From NCBI RefSeq assembly GCF_011762125.1, contig NZ_JAASQN010000001.1, positions 1,302,001 through 1,366,000 of the forward strand: a DNA stretch of 64,000 bases, read 5' to 3'. The translations under genes were made by a program, and so were the position numbers. Of this stretch, positions 8,580-17,265 are shown piece after piece. Origin of the DNA: Sphingopyxis panaciterrae. Lineage in GTDB: Bacteria > Pseudomonadota > Alphaproteobacteria > Sphingomonadales > Sphingomonadaceae. How positions within the stretch are numbered: position 1 is the stretch's first letter; every line of letters begins with the position of its first letter. The notes under the pieces are model-generated. The model was not told where the DNA came from and did not search any database. It was given only the letters and a program-made list of their open reading frames with translations.

Positions 8580-9041
8580 ATGACCAGCCGGAAATTAGCC
8601 GCAATTTTACTGTCGCTCGCCGTTGTGGGGCCGGCGTCTGCGCAATCTGACCCCGTCGCGCTGCCCTATTGGGCGTCGATCAGCGTCGATGAGGCGCGCA
8701 TGCGCAAGGGGCCTTCGCCCGACGTCCCGGTGATCTGGGAATATCGGCGCAAGGATCTGCCGGTAAAAGTCATTGCGCGCTTCGAGAATTGGCGGAAGAT
8801 CGAGGATCCAGACGGAACGCAGGGCTGGATGGCGGCACGGCTGCTCAGCCGGACGCGCACGGCGATCATCACCGACGAGATTCGCCCGCTACGCGCCGCC
8901 GCGAGCCTGTCGGCGGCAATTTCCTATCGTGCCGAACCCGGCGTCGTCGGCCGGATCACCGATTGCGCCAATGGCTGGTGCCTGTTCGATGTGAAGGGCC
9001 GGCGCGGCTGGGTCGAGACCGATCATATCTGGGGCGAGTGA
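8580..9041 (+). CDS. Secreted SH3-domain protein
   Basis: A 153-residue protein with a Sec signal peptide (residues 1-22, cleavage after PASAQ) followed by two bacterial SH3-like modules, the first around VDEARMRKGPSPDVPVIWEY and the second ending RGWVETDHIWGE. Such proteins act in the periplasm and often bind cell-wall peptides; the ligand is unknown. Sphingomonads carry close relatives of this length. It starts at ATG 8580, divergent from the hydroxyacid dehydrogenase, and converges on the lipoprotein gene 22 bases downstream. Confidence 0.85.
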   Translation: MTSRKLAAILLSLAVVGPASAQSDPVALPYWASISVDEARMRKGPSPDVPVIWEYRRKDLPVKVIARFENWRKIEDPDGTQGWMAARLLSRTRTAIITDEIRPLRAAASLSAAISYRAEPGVVGRITDCANGWCLFDVKGRRGWVETDHIWGE

Positions 9042-9063
9042 CCGCCCCGGATATAGCAGGCCA

Positions 9064-9459
9064 TTACTTCTTCTTCGGCGTGACCGTGGCGACCGTGCCG
9101 TCATCGGCGGTCGCGGTGAAGCTGCCGTCGGCTGCGGGCTTCGTTAGCGCCCAGCACATGCCCATTTCGTCGCCATCGGGATCGAAGCAATCCTTGCCGT
9201 CGTGGGTCGCATATTGACCCTTGGTCGCCTTGCCCTTGGCGTCGGTGTCGACATAGGTTCCGTCGGCGTTGATTGTTGTGGTGGCCATCGTGCCATCGGC
9301 CATTTTGACGTCATAACTTCCCGCGGGCGTCCCCGAGTCGGACGTCGCTGCCGGCTCGGCCTCGGCGGCCGGCTCCGCAGCAACTTCCTTTTTCTCTTCA
9401 GCCTTTTGCGAACAGGCCGATAGCGCCGTGAGCGCCGCAAGCAGAACGAGCTTTTTCAT
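9064..9459 (-). CDS. Small acidic lipoprotein
   Basis: A 131-residue protein with a lipoprotein signal (lipobox LSAC, Cys16) and then an Ala/Glu-rich linker. The mature part holds repeats of the form DGT-x-TTT-x-NADGTY, GKDCFDPDGDEMGMC and ADDGTVATVT. It should be anchored to a membrane facing the periplasm. Function is unknown. Upstream AGGTACGAACATG gives a ribosome-binding site. It is convergent with the SH3 protein. Confidence 0.82.
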   Translation of the reverse strand: MKKLVLLAALTALSACSQKAEEKKEVAAEPAAEAEPAATSDSGTPAGSYDVKMADGTMATTTINADGTYVDTDAKGKATKGQYATHDGKDCFDPDGDEMGMCWALTKPAADGSFTATADDGTVATVTPKKK

Positions 9460-9534
9460 GTTCGTACCTCCCCCCCTTTGGAAGCTTGAGGCTATGTCTT
9501 TCGCGTGGACGCGGCAACGACAATCACCAGGACG

Positions 9535-9566
9535 AAAAAGGGCCGATGTTGTCCATCGACCCTTTT
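9535..9566 (-). terminator. Rho-independent terminator of the RcnB-like gene
   Basis: On the minus strand AAAAGGGTCGATG-GACAA-CATCGGCCCTTTTT forms a strong hairpin with one mismatch, followed by a T run, 22 bases past the stop of the RcnB-like gene. Confidence 0.75.
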
Positions 9567-9588
9567 GACGTCCGACGATGTCTAACGG

Positions 9589-10056
9589 TCAGCGCCGCCA
9601 GTTGAAGTGGTTGCGATAGACCTTCACGACCTTGCCGTTCCGCGCATTGACCAGCAGCAGGTCGTTGTAATGGCGCACATAGGTCAGGTTGCGGCCGGCA
9701 CGCGGTACCCCCCAGCGGCTGTCCCAGGTCGGGCGATAGCTGGGCGCGTAATAGTTGGAGCGCAGCGTCGAGCCGACACGAAACTGCTGATATTTGAACG
9801 GCGCGCGATAATTTTGGTAACGCGTGTCGCGGCGCCAGTCGCGCTGGCTTTCACGCAGATCCTTGCGCGAGTCCTGCACGTCGTGGCGTGCGTCGCGAAT
9901 GTCGCCGCGGTCGCCGCGACGCTGGGCATTGCGCAGATCGCGCTGATCTTCGCGCAGTTCCTGACGATCCTTGCGAATCTCGCGGGTCTGGGCCTGCGCC
10001 ATCGCAGGGACCATCATCGCGGCGATCAGGCCGGCGGCGAGAAATTTGCTCTTCAT
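9589..10056 (-). CDS. RcnB-family periplasmic protein
   Basis: A 155-residue protein: a signal peptide (about residues 1-24, cleavage after AMAQA), then a highly charged Arg/Asp/Gln-rich helical segment (residues 25-75, repeats such as DRQELREDQRDLRNAQ), then a Tyr/Arg-rich domain ending in VRHYNDLLLVNARNGKVVKV and NHFNW. The C-terminal part matches the RcnB family, whose E. coli member influences nickel/cobalt efflux; here the role is unknown. ATG 10056 is preferred over longer starts because AAAGGAAT precedes it and the signal peptide begins immediately. A clear terminator follows. Confidence 0.82.
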   Translation of the reverse strand: MKSKFLAAGLIAAMMVPAMAQAQTREIRKDRQELREDQRDLRNAQRRGDRGDIRDARHDVQDSRKDLRESQRDWRRDTRYQNYRAPFKYQQFRVGSTLRSNYYAPSYRPTWDSRWGVPRAGRNLTYVRHYNDLLLVNARNGKVVKVYRNHFNWRR

Positions 10057-10204
10057 GGTGCCATTCCTTTTCAATCCGTCAGGGGGAAGGGGGTATCCGC
10101 CCGATGACAAGCAATGGTCTAGGCCGGCCGGCTTGAACCGAACCGGAATGCCGCGTTTATTTTCAGGTCATTAGTGTCGCAAAATGTCGCACGATAGCGA
10201 CGAA

Positions 10205-10230
10205 GTGGCGCCGCCATACGGCGGCGCCAC
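10205..10230. terminator. Perfect 11-bp hairpin downstream of the thiolase gene
   Basis: GTGGCGCCGCC-ATAC-GGCGGCGCCAC is a perfect stem with a four-base loop, 22 bases beyond the thiolase stop. It has no U-tract, so termination, if any, may be Rho-assisted; mRNA 3' end protection is equally possible. Confidence 0.5.
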
Positions 10231-10252
10231 GCAACCATTTTCCGGTAATAAC

Positions 10253-11440
10253 TTAAATCAATTCGATTGCGACCGCCGTCGCTTCGCCGCCGCCGATGCA
10301 GAGGCTGGCGATCCCGCGCGTCTTGCCGTGGCGCTGGAGTGCCGCGATCAGTGTCGTGATGATGCGCGTCCCGCTGGCGCCGATCGGATGGCCGAGCGCG
10401 GTCGCACCGCCATGGACATTGATCTTGTCGTGCGGAATGCCAAGGTCGTGCATCGCGAACATCGCCACACAAGCGAACGCTTCATTGACTTCGAACAGGT
10501 CGACGTCGCCGATCGACCAGCCGGCTTTCGCCAGCACCTTGTTGATCGCGCCGACGGGGGCGATCGTGAAATCCTTCGGTTCCTGCGCGTGCGCGGCGTG
10601 TGCGACGAGCTTGGCGACCGGCTTCGCGCCTTTGGCGTCGGCGACCGACTGGCGCGTCAGCACGACGGCGGCAGCGCCGTCGCTGATCGACGAACTGGTC
10701 GCAGCAGTGATCGTGCCGTCCTTGGCGAAGGCGGGCTTCAGCGTCGGGATCTTGTCGGGCATGCCCTTGCCGGGGGCTTCATCGGTGTCGACGACGACGT
10801 CGCCCTTGCGGCCCGAGATGGTGACCGGCGCGATTTCATTGGCAAAGGCCCCGTCGGCGATCGCCGCCTTGGCGCGGCTCAGCGATTCGATCGAATAATC
10901 ATCCTGCGCCTGTCGCGAAAGCTGATAGGCGTCGGCGGTGTCCTGCGCGAAAGTACCCATCGCCCGGCCGGCTTCATACGCATCTTCAAGCCCGTCGAGG
11001 AACATATGGTCATAAGCGGTGTCGTGACCGATCCGCGCGCCGCCGCGGTGCTTCTTGAGCAGGTACGGCGCATTGGTCATCGATTCCATGCCGCCCGCGA
11101 CGATCAGGTCGATGCTGCCGGCGGCAAGCGCTTCGGCGCCCATGATCACCGTCTGCATGCCCGAACCGCACACCTTGTTGACGGTCGTCGCCTGCACTGA
11201 CTTGGGCAGGCCGGCCTTGATCGCGGCCTGACGCGCAGGGGCCTGGCCCAGCCCGGCGGGCAGGACGCAGCCCATATAGATACGCTCGATGTCGTCGCCC
11301 GAAACGCCGGCGCGCTCGACCGCCGCCTTGACCGCGGTCGCGCCGAGGTCGGTCGCGCTCGCGTCCGACAGGCTGCCCTGCATGCTGCCCATCGGGGTGC
11401 GGGCGTAGGAGAGGAAAACGACGGGATCGGTGGCGGTCAT
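10253..11440 (-). CDS. Acetyl-CoA C-acyltransferase (thiolase)
   Basis: A 395-residue thiolase, the normal length for the family. Catalytic residues are intact: nucleophile Cys91 in NKVCGSGMQ, His351 in GHPIGASG and Cys381 in SLCIGGGEA; NEAFA is at about 319. It would condense two acetyl-CoA or cleave a 3-ketoacyl-CoA; the biosynthetic AtoB/PhaA type seems most likely from the sequence pattern. No phaB, phaC or fadB is adjacent, so the pathway (butanoate metabolism, PHB or isoprenoid-independent turnover) cannot be settled. The ATG at 11440 aligns with the family start. Confidence 0.93.
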   Translation of the reverse strand: MTATDPVVFLSYARTPMGSMQGSLSDASATDLGATAVKAAVERAGVSGDDIERIYMGCVLPAGLGQAPARQAAIKAGLPKSVQATTVNKVCGSGMQTVIMGAEALAAGSIDLIVAGGMESMTNAPYLLKKHRGGARIGHDTAYDHMFLDGLEDAYEAGRAMGTFAQDTADAYQLSRQAQDDYSIESLSRAKAAIADGAFANEIAPVTISGRKGDVVVDTDEAPGKGMPDKIPTLKPAFAKDGTITAATSSSISDGAAAVVLTRQSVADAKGAKPVAKLVAHAAHAQEPKDFTIAPVGAINKVLAKAGWSIGDVDLFEVNEAFACVAMFAMHDLGIPHDKINVHGGATALGHPIGASGTRIITTLIAALQRHGKTRGIASLCIGGGEATAVAIELI

Positions 11441-11580
11441 ATCGAAAGACTCCGTGGGGAAAGAATAGGTCGGCGCGTCGCTTAGCGGAAATGCTGCACT
11501 TGCGAAAGAGGGCGGTGGCCTTGCCTTACGCCTGTGCGCGAATGGCTGCTTCCGGCCGGGAGTTGCCGTTATCCCTTTTC

Positions 11581-11673
11581 GTCACCCCGGGGCTTGACCC
11601 GGGGTCCCGCTTGACGTCGAAAGCTGCGGAAGCCCCAAAAAAAGCGGGATCCCGGGTCAAGCCCGGGATGACG
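11581..11673. repeat. REP palindrome, GTCACCCCGG family
   Basis: Arms GTCACCCCGGGGCTTGACCC and GGGTCAAGCCCGGGATGACG face each other around about 45 bases. It is the same family as the copies at 28.0, 33.6 and 58.1 kb. Confidence 0.8.
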
Positions 11674-11710
11674 AGGGGTGAGGGCGAAAGCGGCCGATTG
11701 CGGATGTTCT

Positions 11711-11824
11711 TCTCCCCTCCCTTTTAGGGAGGGGCTGGGGGTGGGTAGCCGCCGAAGGCGGCGCTCTTCCTCTTGCTCGCTGCGCTCGCGACCCACCCCT
11801 AACCCCTCCCTACAGGGGAGGGGA
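11711..11824. repeat. Palindrome of a second family (CTCCCCTCCC / GGGAGGGG)
   Basis: TCTCCCCTCCCTTTTAGGGA then GGGGCTGGGGGTGGGT on the left mirror ACCCACCCCTAACCCCTCCC then TACAGGGGAGGGGA on the right. Each half is itself a small hairpin, so the unit is a palindrome of palindromes. Confidence 0.75.
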
Positions 11825-11956
11825 ATGTCTCAAATCCACCCCAAAGCCGATATTCTTCAGCGCCGACCCAACCGGCCCAAAATCCCTGTCCTACAAAATC
11901 CCGATGCGCTAGCCGTGGTCGCAGGACGGGGCGCGCTGGCTCCCTCATGGGATCAT

Positions 11957-12015
11957 CTTAAAGTCACAAAGGACACAATCCTGACCTCGGCATGCGTGTC
12001 TTTTGTGGCTTTAAG
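11957..12015. repeat. Inverted repeat with CACAAAG-containing arms
   Basis: CTTAAAGTCACAAAGGACAC (11957-11976) and GTGTCTTTTGTGGCTTTAAG (11996-12015) pair at 18 of 20 positions. The AAAG-CCACAAAG core also forms the outer arms of the nested repeat at 7285-7438, so these two are probably one family. Confidence 0.7.
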
Positions 12016-12170
12016 CCGCGCGAGCGGGGCCAAGAAAAACGGCGCAAAATGCGATTTTAGAGTGAAGTTGCCTAGTTTTCCGCCGTTTTTTGACTGCTAC
12101 AGCGCGTTTCATCTTGCAACCTGCCGTGCGGCATGATCAACATCGCGTGAAATCAAAGGGGAGACGGGGC

Positions 12171-13625
12171 ATGGCCACCGCAATCAAACAGGATATCGCC
12201 GGCGAAACGCAGCGCATGCACGACGTGCTCGCAGCGCAGAAGGCGAGCTTTACCGCCGCGATGCCCGAAACGCTGGCGGTGCGCACCGACCGCATCGACC
12301 GTGCGATCGCGCTGCTCGTCGATAATGCCGAGGATTTCGCCAAGGCGGTGAGCGAGGATTTCGGCCATCGCAGCCGCGACCAGACGCTGATGACCGATAT
12401 CATGCCGTCGGTCAGCGCGCTCAAGCATGCGAGGAAGCATATGGCGAGTTGGTCGAAGGGGGAGAAGCGCAAGCCGACCTTCCCGCTCGGGCTGCTCGGC
12501 GCGAAAGCCGAGGTCGTGTATCAGCCGAAGGGCGTCGTCGGGGTCGTCGCACCGTGGAATTTCCCCGTCGGCATGGTCTTCGTGCCGATGGCGGGCATCC
12601 TCGCCGCGGGCAACCGTGCGATGATCAAGCCCAGCGAGTTTACCGAACATGTCTCGGCACTGATGGCGCGGCTGGTCCCGGATTATTTCGACGAAAGCGA
12701 AATGGCGGTGTTCACGGGCGATTCCGACGTCGGGATCGCTTTCTCGAAGCTTGCCTTCGACCATATGATCTTCACCGGCGCGACCAGCGTCGGAAAGCAT
12801 ATCATGCGCGCCGCGGCGGATAATCTCGTCCCCGTGACGCTCGAACTGGGCGGCAAGTCGCCGACCTTCATCGGACGCAGCGCCAATAAGGATCTCGTCG
12901 GCCAGCGCGTCGCGCTCGGCAAGATGATGAACGCGGGGCAGATTTGTCTCGCTCCCGATTATCTGCTTGTCGCGGAGGATCAGGAGGGCGCTGTGATCGA
13001 CAGCGTCACCAAGGGCGCGGCGGCGCTTTACCCGACCCTGCTCGCCAACGACGATTACACCTCGGTGGTGAACACGCGCAATTACGACCGGCTGCAATCC
13101 TATCTGACCGACGCGCGCGAAAAGGGCGCCGAGGTGATCGAGGTCAATCCGGGCGGAGAGGATTTCGCCAGCTCGAATGGCCACAAGATGCCGCTCCATA
13201 TCGTTCGCAACCCGACCGACGACATGAAGGTGATGCAGGACGAAATCTTCGGTCCGATCCTGCCGGTGAAGACGTACAAGACCATCGACGACGCGATCGA
13301 TTATGTGAACGCGAACGACCGCCCGCTAGGCCTCTATTATTTCGGGCAGGACAAGAGCGAGGAGGACCGCGTGCTGACGCGGACGATCTCCGGCGGCGTG
13401 ACGGTCAACGACGTGTTGTTCCACAACGCGATGGAGGATTTGCCCTTCGGCGGCGTCGGGCCGTCGGGAATGGGCAATTATCACGGCGTCGACGGCTTCC
13501 GCACCTTCAGCCACGCCCGCGCCGTCTATCGGCAGCCGAAGCTCGACGTCGCGGGGCTCGCGGGGTTCAAGCCGCCCTATGGCAAGGCAACGGCGAAGAC
13601 GCTGGCGAAGGAACTGAAAAAGTAG
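12171..13625 (+). CDS. Coniferyl-aldehyde-type dehydrogenase
   Basis: A 484-residue aldehyde dehydrogenase. Catalytic Glu225 (TLELGGKSP) and Cys259 (NAGQICLAPD) are present, as is the VAPWNFPVGM cofactor segment at about 127. The pattern GQICLAPDYLLV and the short C-terminus ending FKPPYGK fit the coniferyl aldehyde dehydrogenase / class 3 fatty aldehyde dehydrogenase subgroup, which oxidises aromatic or medium-chain aldehydes to acids. ATG 12171 is preceded by GGGGAGACGGGGC and aligns with the family; longer starts are not supported. No lignin-aromatic genes are adjacent, so the physiological aldehyde is open. Confidence 0.9.
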   Translation: MATAIKQDIAGETQRMHDVLAAQKASFTAAMPETLAVRTDRIDRAIALLVDNAEDFAKAVSEDFGHRSRDQTLMTDIMPSVSALKHARKHMASWSKGEKRKPTFPLGLLGAKAEVVYQPKGVVGVVAPWNFPVGMVFVPMAGILAAGNRAMIKPSEFTEHVSALMARLVPDYFDESEMAVFTGDSDVGIAFSKLAFDHMIFTGATSVGKHIMRAAADNLVPVTLELGGKSPTFIGRSANKDLVGQRVALGKMMNAGQICLAPDYLLVAEDQEGAVIDSVTKGAAALYPTLLANDDYTSVVNTRNYDRLQSYLTDAREKGAEVIEVNPGGEDFASSNGHKMPLHIVRNPTDDMKVMQDEIFGPILPVKTYKTIDDAIDYVNANDRPLGLYYFGQDKSEEDRVLTRTISGGVTVNDVLFHNAMEDLPFGGVGPSGMGNYHGVDGFRTFSHARAVYRQPKLDVAGLAGFKPPYGKATAKTLAKELKK

Positions 13626-13626
13626 C

Positions 13627-14724
13627 TCAATCCTTCCCGGCTACCTTGATCGGCTTGCCGAGCAGCGTCTTCACATAGACGCGCTGGACCAGCACATAGA
13701 CGACGACGGTCAGCGGCGCCGCGAGCAGCACGCCGAGAAAGCCGAACAAGATGCCCGCCGCGACCACCGCGAACAACAGCACCGCGGGCGGAACGTCGAC
13801 CGCCTGCTTCTGGATCATCGGCTGCAGGAAATTGCCCTGCAGTTGCTGGATCGCGAGGAACAGGATCAGCGTCCACAGCGCGGTCGCGGGCGATACGGTG
13901 AAAGCGAGCAGGACGGCGGGGACACCCGCGATGATTGGCCCGATCATCGGAATGACGTCGAGCAGCCCGGCGATGAGCCCGAGCCCGCCCGCGGCGGGCA
14001 CGCCGAGCGCGGCGAGCCCCGCCCAGGTCAGTGCGGCAACGACGAGCGAGGAGACCGCTTGTCCGACCATCCAGCCCTTGAGACCGCGCCCTGCATCCTC
14101 CAGCGCCAGTGAGGCGGTTTCCTCTGCCTTGGCCGGCATGAGCAACAGCAGGCCGCGGCGATAGGTTGCGGGGTCGCTTGCGAGGAAGATCGCAGCAACG
14201 AGGACCAGCACGAAATCGGCGATGCCGCTGCCCGCCGCAAGCGCATAGCCGCCGGCCTGCGACACTAGCCGCGAGATATCGTCGCTGCCGACGGCGGCGA
14301 TTTCGCGGACGCGGGCGCCGAGGCCGTAGCGGTCGAGGAAAGCTTCAACGCCGGCCAAGGCTTGCGGGATCTGGCGCTGGATCGTGTCGATTTCGCGGGC
14401 AAGCTGCGAACCGAACAGCATGAACGCGCCGGCGAAGATCGCAATGATGCCGGCGACCGAAAGGGCGAGGGCAAAGCCGCGTTTCATCCCGGTCCGGCGG
14501 CAGAGCCAGCTCGCGATCGCATCGAAGACCGCACCCAATACGATCGCGGCAAAGACGAGCATGAAGAAGCGCGTCAATTCGATGGCAAGCCACGCCACGC
14601 CGACGATCGCGATGACGATCAGCGCTGCGGCGGCGATTCGGCCCGGGCCGAATGCGGGGGCGGTTTCAGCCTTCGCACGCGTTGTTGTGGATGGCGCCGG
14701 CGAAGCTTTGGTCTTTTCGGTCAT
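13627..14724 (-). CDS. AI-2E family membrane transporter
   Basis: A 365-residue inner membrane protein of the AI-2E (TqsA/YdiK/PerM-like) family. About eight hydrophobic segments are seen: around 28-50, 52-75, 84-108, 160-182, 215-240, 248-275, 285-308 and 322-350. The signature GLLDVIPMIGPIIAGVPAVL and the late QQLQGNFLQPMI are diagnostic. Family members export small molecules or, in some cases, exchange Na+/H+; the cargo here is unknown. ATG 14724 is preferred over an in-frame GTG two codons upstream because AAGAGGTGG sits at proper distance. Convergent with the aldehyde dehydrogenase, one base between the stops. Confidence 0.9.
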   Translation of the reverse strand: MTEKTKASPAPSTTTRAKAETAPAFGPGRIAAAALIVIAIVGVAWLAIELTRFFMLVFAAIVLGAVFDAIASWLCRRTGMKRGFALALSVAGIIAIFAGAFMLFGSQLAREIDTIQRQIPQALAGVEAFLDRYGLGARVREIAAVGSDDISRLVSQAGGYALAAGSGIADFVLVLVAAIFLASDPATYRRGLLLLMPAKAEETASLALEDAGRGLKGWMVGQAVSSLVVAALTWAGLAALGVPAAGGLGLIAGLLDVIPMIGPIIAGVPAVLLAFTVSPATALWTLILFLAIQQLQGNFLQPMIQKQAVDVPPAVLLFAVVAAGILFGFLGVLLAAPLTVVVYVLVQRVYVKTLLGKPIKVAGKD

Positions 14725-14841
14725 GGCCACCTCTTAATGCACCATGTCGCTTATCCACTAGACTAAAACCGCCTTTATGTGGCAACGGCTCCCCGCAACG
14801 GTTGCGGACAGGGAATCAACGCCCCTTCTCGCCGTCCACGG

Positions 14842-14926
14842 GCCCCTGTGGTGAAATTGGTAGACGCGCCGCACTCAAAATGCGGTTCCGCAAGGAGTGC
14901 TGGTTCGAGTCCGGCCAGGGGCACCA
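14842..14926 (+). tRNA. tRNA-Leu (anticodon CAA)
   Basis: The acceptor stem GCCCCTG pairs with CAGGGGC, the anticodon stem CCGCA pairs with TGCGG, and the seven-base loop CTCAAAA gives anticodon CAA (reads UUG). A variable arm (TTCCGCAAGGAGTGC region) marks a class II tRNA, and the T loop GGTTCGAGTCC is standard. The 3' CCA is encoded (14924-14926). Confidence 0.95.
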
Positions 14927-14980
14927 TTTCCAGTCAAAGTCGCACCGACGATCGACGTTGGATGTTACTTCGCCCTTCTT

Positions 14981-15062
14981 GTCATTGCGAGCGTAGCGAA
15001 GCAATCTAGAGCGAGTTTACGCGCACTCTGGATTGCCGCGTCGCTTCGCTCCTCGCAATGAC
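14981..15062. repeat. REP palindrome, GTCATTGCGAGC family
   Basis: GTCATTGCGAGCGTAGCGAA on the left mirrors TTCGCTCCTCGCAATGAC on the right, with inner arms CAATCTAGAG / CTCTGGATTG. It lies about 55 bases after tRNA-Leu. A second copy is at 60947-61066. Confidence 0.75.
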
Positions 15063-15079
15063 GAGTCCGAGTAAAGTCG

Positions 15080-15268
15080 TCATGCTCTATCACCGAGGCG
15101 TTGACCGATTTTGTCGGCGGTTCGCCGCAGCTTCGCAGCAATCCCGGGTGCGTTGGCCGGATCGAATTGGGCCGGCGAACCCGACAGCGAGATCGCATAT
15201 CCGTTGCCGGACAGGAGGATATGATCGTCGACGTCGCACTCGACATGCTGAAGCAATAGCCCCGGCAA
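15080..15268 (-). CDS. Possible small hypothetical protein
   Basis: A 62-codon open frame between the REP and glk. Third-position GC looks like neighbouring genes and the sequence (HVECDVDDHILLSGNGY, then AAKLRRTADKIGQRL with a helical C-terminus) is protein-like, but the only start is TTG and no clear ribosome-binding site precedes it. It may be real, or the remnant of a longer gene. I do not recognise a family. Confidence 0.3.
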   Translation of the reverse strand: MPGLLLQHVECDVDDHILLSGNGYAISLSGSPAQFDPANAPGIAAKLRRTADKIGQRLGDRA

Positions 15269-15367
15269 ACCCGCCGGCGACCGCGCGCATAGCTATGCCT
15301 TGTTGCATCGACCGCGCCCATGCGACATTCGTGCGCCGAGGCCGTTGCGGATCGGCGAGGGAGAGTC

Positions 15368-16339
15368 ATGAGCGAAGCCATCGTCACGGTCGACATCGGG
15401 GGTACCCATGCGCGTTTTGCGATCGCCGGAGTCGAAGGCGGCCGCGTGGTATCGCTGGGCGAAGAAACGACGCTGCATACGAAGGATCATGCGAGTTTCC
15501 AGACCGCGTGGCAGGATTTTGCGCACCGGCAGGGTGGGTCGCTGCCGCGCGCGATCGCGATCGCGATTGCCGGGCCGACGCGCGGCGAGATCATTCGCTT
15601 CACCAACAATCCGTGGATCATCCGACCGGCCCTGATCGGCGAGAAGCTGGACGTCGACCGCTATGTGCTGGTCAATGATTTCGAAGCGGTCGGCCATGCG
15701 GTGGCGCAGGCCGACGAACGCTATTTCGAGCGGCTGACCGGTCCCGACGGACCGCTGCCCGCAAGCGGAACGATCAGTGTCATCGGTCCCGGCACCGGGC
15801 TTGGCGTCGCGCATATCTGGCGTAACGGCGCCGACTATCGCGTCCAGGCGACCGAGGGCGGACATATCGACTTCGCGCCGCTCGACAGCATCGAAGATGC
15901 CGTGCTCGCAAGGCTGCGCAAGCGGCACCGGCGGGTATCGATCGAACGGATCGTATCGGGACCGGGAATTATCGATATCTACGAAACGCTCGCGGCGCTC
16001 GAAGGACGGGCGGTGACGCCGCTCGACGACAAGGCGATCTGGACCAATGCGCTGAGCGGGGAGGACAGCCTTGCCGCCGCGGCGGTCGATCGCTTCTGCC
16101 TGTCGCTCGGCAGCGTGGCGGGTGACCTGGCGCTCGCGCAGGGTGCCGGCGGCGTCGTCATTGCGGGCGGGCTGGGGCTGCGCATCCGCGACAGCCTTGT
16201 TCGTTCGGGTTTTCCAGAACGCTTCGTCGAAAAGGGACGGTTCGAAGGCTTCATGTCGGCGCTTCCGGTGAAGCTGATCACCCATCCGCAGCCCGGGCTG
16301 TTCGGCGCTGCGGCCGCCTTTGCGCGCCAATACGGCTGA
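15368..16339 (+). CDS. glk: Glucokinase
   Basis: A 323-residue cytosolic glucokinase of the Glk (non-ROK) family that phosphorylates glucose with ATP. Visible motifs: phosphate loop VDIGGTHARFAIA at 7-19, LVNDFEAVGHAVA near 101 with the catalytic Asp, VIGPGTGLGVAH near 138, and EGGHIDFAPLD near 162 for sugar binding. The ATG at 15368 follows GGCGAGGGAGAG and places the phosphate loop at the normal distance from the N-terminus. It usually feeds the Entner-Doudoroff pathway in sphingomonads; none of those genes is adjacent. Confidence 0.93.
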   Translation: MSEAIVTVDIGGTHARFAIAGVEGGRVVSLGEETTLHTKDHASFQTAWQDFAHRQGGSLPRAIAIAIAGPTRGEIIRFTNNPWIIRPALIGEKLDVDRYVLVNDFEAVGHAVAQADERYFERLTGPDGPLPASGTISVIGPGTGLGVAHIWRNGADYRVQATEGGHIDFAPLDSIEDAVLARLRKRHRRVSIERIVSGPGIIDIYETLAALEGRAVTPLDDKAIWTNALSGEDSLAAAAVDRFCLSLGSVAGDLALAQGAGGVVIAGGLGLRIRDSLVRSGFPERFVEKGRFEGFMSALPVKLITHPQPGLFGAAAAFARQYG

Positions 16340-16405
16340 CGCAAATATCGCTGGCATCGCGCCGTGAAAGACGGCAGCTAGGGAGGCGAAAGGAAAACGC
16401 TTCCG

Positions 16406-17146
16406 ATGTCCGCCCGCCCCGTCCTCGGTATCATTGCCTGCAACCGACAGGTGGGAGCGGAACAGGCGCAGGCGGTGATGAACCGCTATGCGACGGCGGC
16501 GATGCGCCACGCCGATTGCGCTGCGCTCCTTATCCCGTCGCTCCCCGAATATATGCGCGCCGACGAGATCGTTGGCCGGCTCGACGGAGTATTGCTCACC
16601 GGATCGCCGTCGAACGTCGAACCGGCGCGCTATGGCGAGGAGCACGCGGGCGACGGCCCGTTCGACCCCGACCGCGACCGGATGATGCGCGACCTTGTCG
16701 ATGCGGTGATCGCGGCGCAGCGCCCGCTGTTCGGCATCTGCCGCGGGTTTCAGGACATCAATGTGGCGCTCGGCGGGACGCTGCGCCGCGACACGGCGAC
16801 GAACGGCGAACTGCTGCGCCACCATACGCCCGACGGGACGCTGTTCGATGCGATGTTCGATCATCGCCACCATGTCGAACTGGTCGCAGGCGGGATGCTG
16901 GCTTCGGCCTATGGCATGGCATCGCTCGACGTGAATTCGGTGCATTATCAGGGCGTCGGCCGGTTGGCCGACGGGCTGTCGGTCGAAGCGCGCGCGCCCG
17001 ACGGGCTGGTCGAGGCGTTCAGCGCGCGGCCGAACGGCGCGCCCTTGCTCGCGGTGCAATGGCATCCCGAATGGGGGGCCGACGGCAACGAAGAAAGCCA
17101 GACCTATTTTCGCCTGCTCGGGCTGGCGTTGCGGGGTGCGCTGTGA
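16406..17146 (+). CDS. puuD: Gamma-glutamyl-gamma-aminobutyrate hydrolase
   Basis: A 246-residue class I glutamine amidotransferase-like hydrolase (peptidase C26). The triad is Cys112 (FGICRGFQD), His220 and Glu222 (QWHPEW). In the Puu pathway it cleaves gamma-glutamyl-GABA to glutamate and GABA, the last step before GABA catabolism. It starts at ATG 16406 after GGGAGGCGAAAGG. It precedes the putrescine aminotransferase by 119 bases and fits the polyamine island running to 29.5 kb. A glutamine amidotransferase of another pathway is less likely because no synthetase domain is present. Confidence 0.9.
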   Translation: MSARPVLGIIACNRQVGAEQAQAVMNRYATAAMRHADCAALLIPSLPEYMRADEIVGRLDGVLLTGSPSNVEPARYGEEHAGDGPFDPDRDRMMRDLVDAVIAAQRPLFGICRGFQDINVALGGTLRRDTATNGELLRHHTPDGTLFDAMFDHRHHVELVAGGMLASAYGMASLDVNSVHYQGVGRLADGLSVEARAPDGLVEAFSARPNGAPLLAVQWHPEWGADGNEESQTYFRLLGLALRGAL

Positions 17147-17265
17147 ACCGGCGCGTCACCCGCTACGACCGTTATCTCGCGCGGCTTTGCTTCTCTCCCT
17201 GATCGACCGGACGCTTTCCACGTCTCTTTGCCGCTTCGGCCGCCCATCGATCAGGAGTTTTTGAC

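Larger units (their letters stand above)
11441..12170. other. 730-bp gap without genes, filled with palindromes
   Basis: No credible gene. It contains a REP palindrome (11581-11673), a second palindrome of a different family (11711-11824) and a 20-base stem inverted repeat (11957-12015). Reading frames here are translations of the repeats. Bases 12016-12170 probably hold the promoter of the downstream aldehyde dehydrogenase, but I see no clear -35/-10. Confidence 0.75.

Noticed and set aside
11678..12136. Plus-strand open frame of 152 codons in the gap before the aldehyde dehydrogenase
   Set aside because: The first half is a translated palindrome and the rest has no protein-like features or ribosome-binding site.
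15293..17065. Minus-strand open frame of 590 codons opposite glk and puuD
   Set aside because: Both plus-strand genes have complete catalytic motifs; the antisense product is low-complexity and Arg-rich.
17144..17203. Short GTG-started frame of 19 codons overlapping the puuD stop
   Set aside because: Too short, no clear function, and probably chance; kept only as a possible leader peptide.
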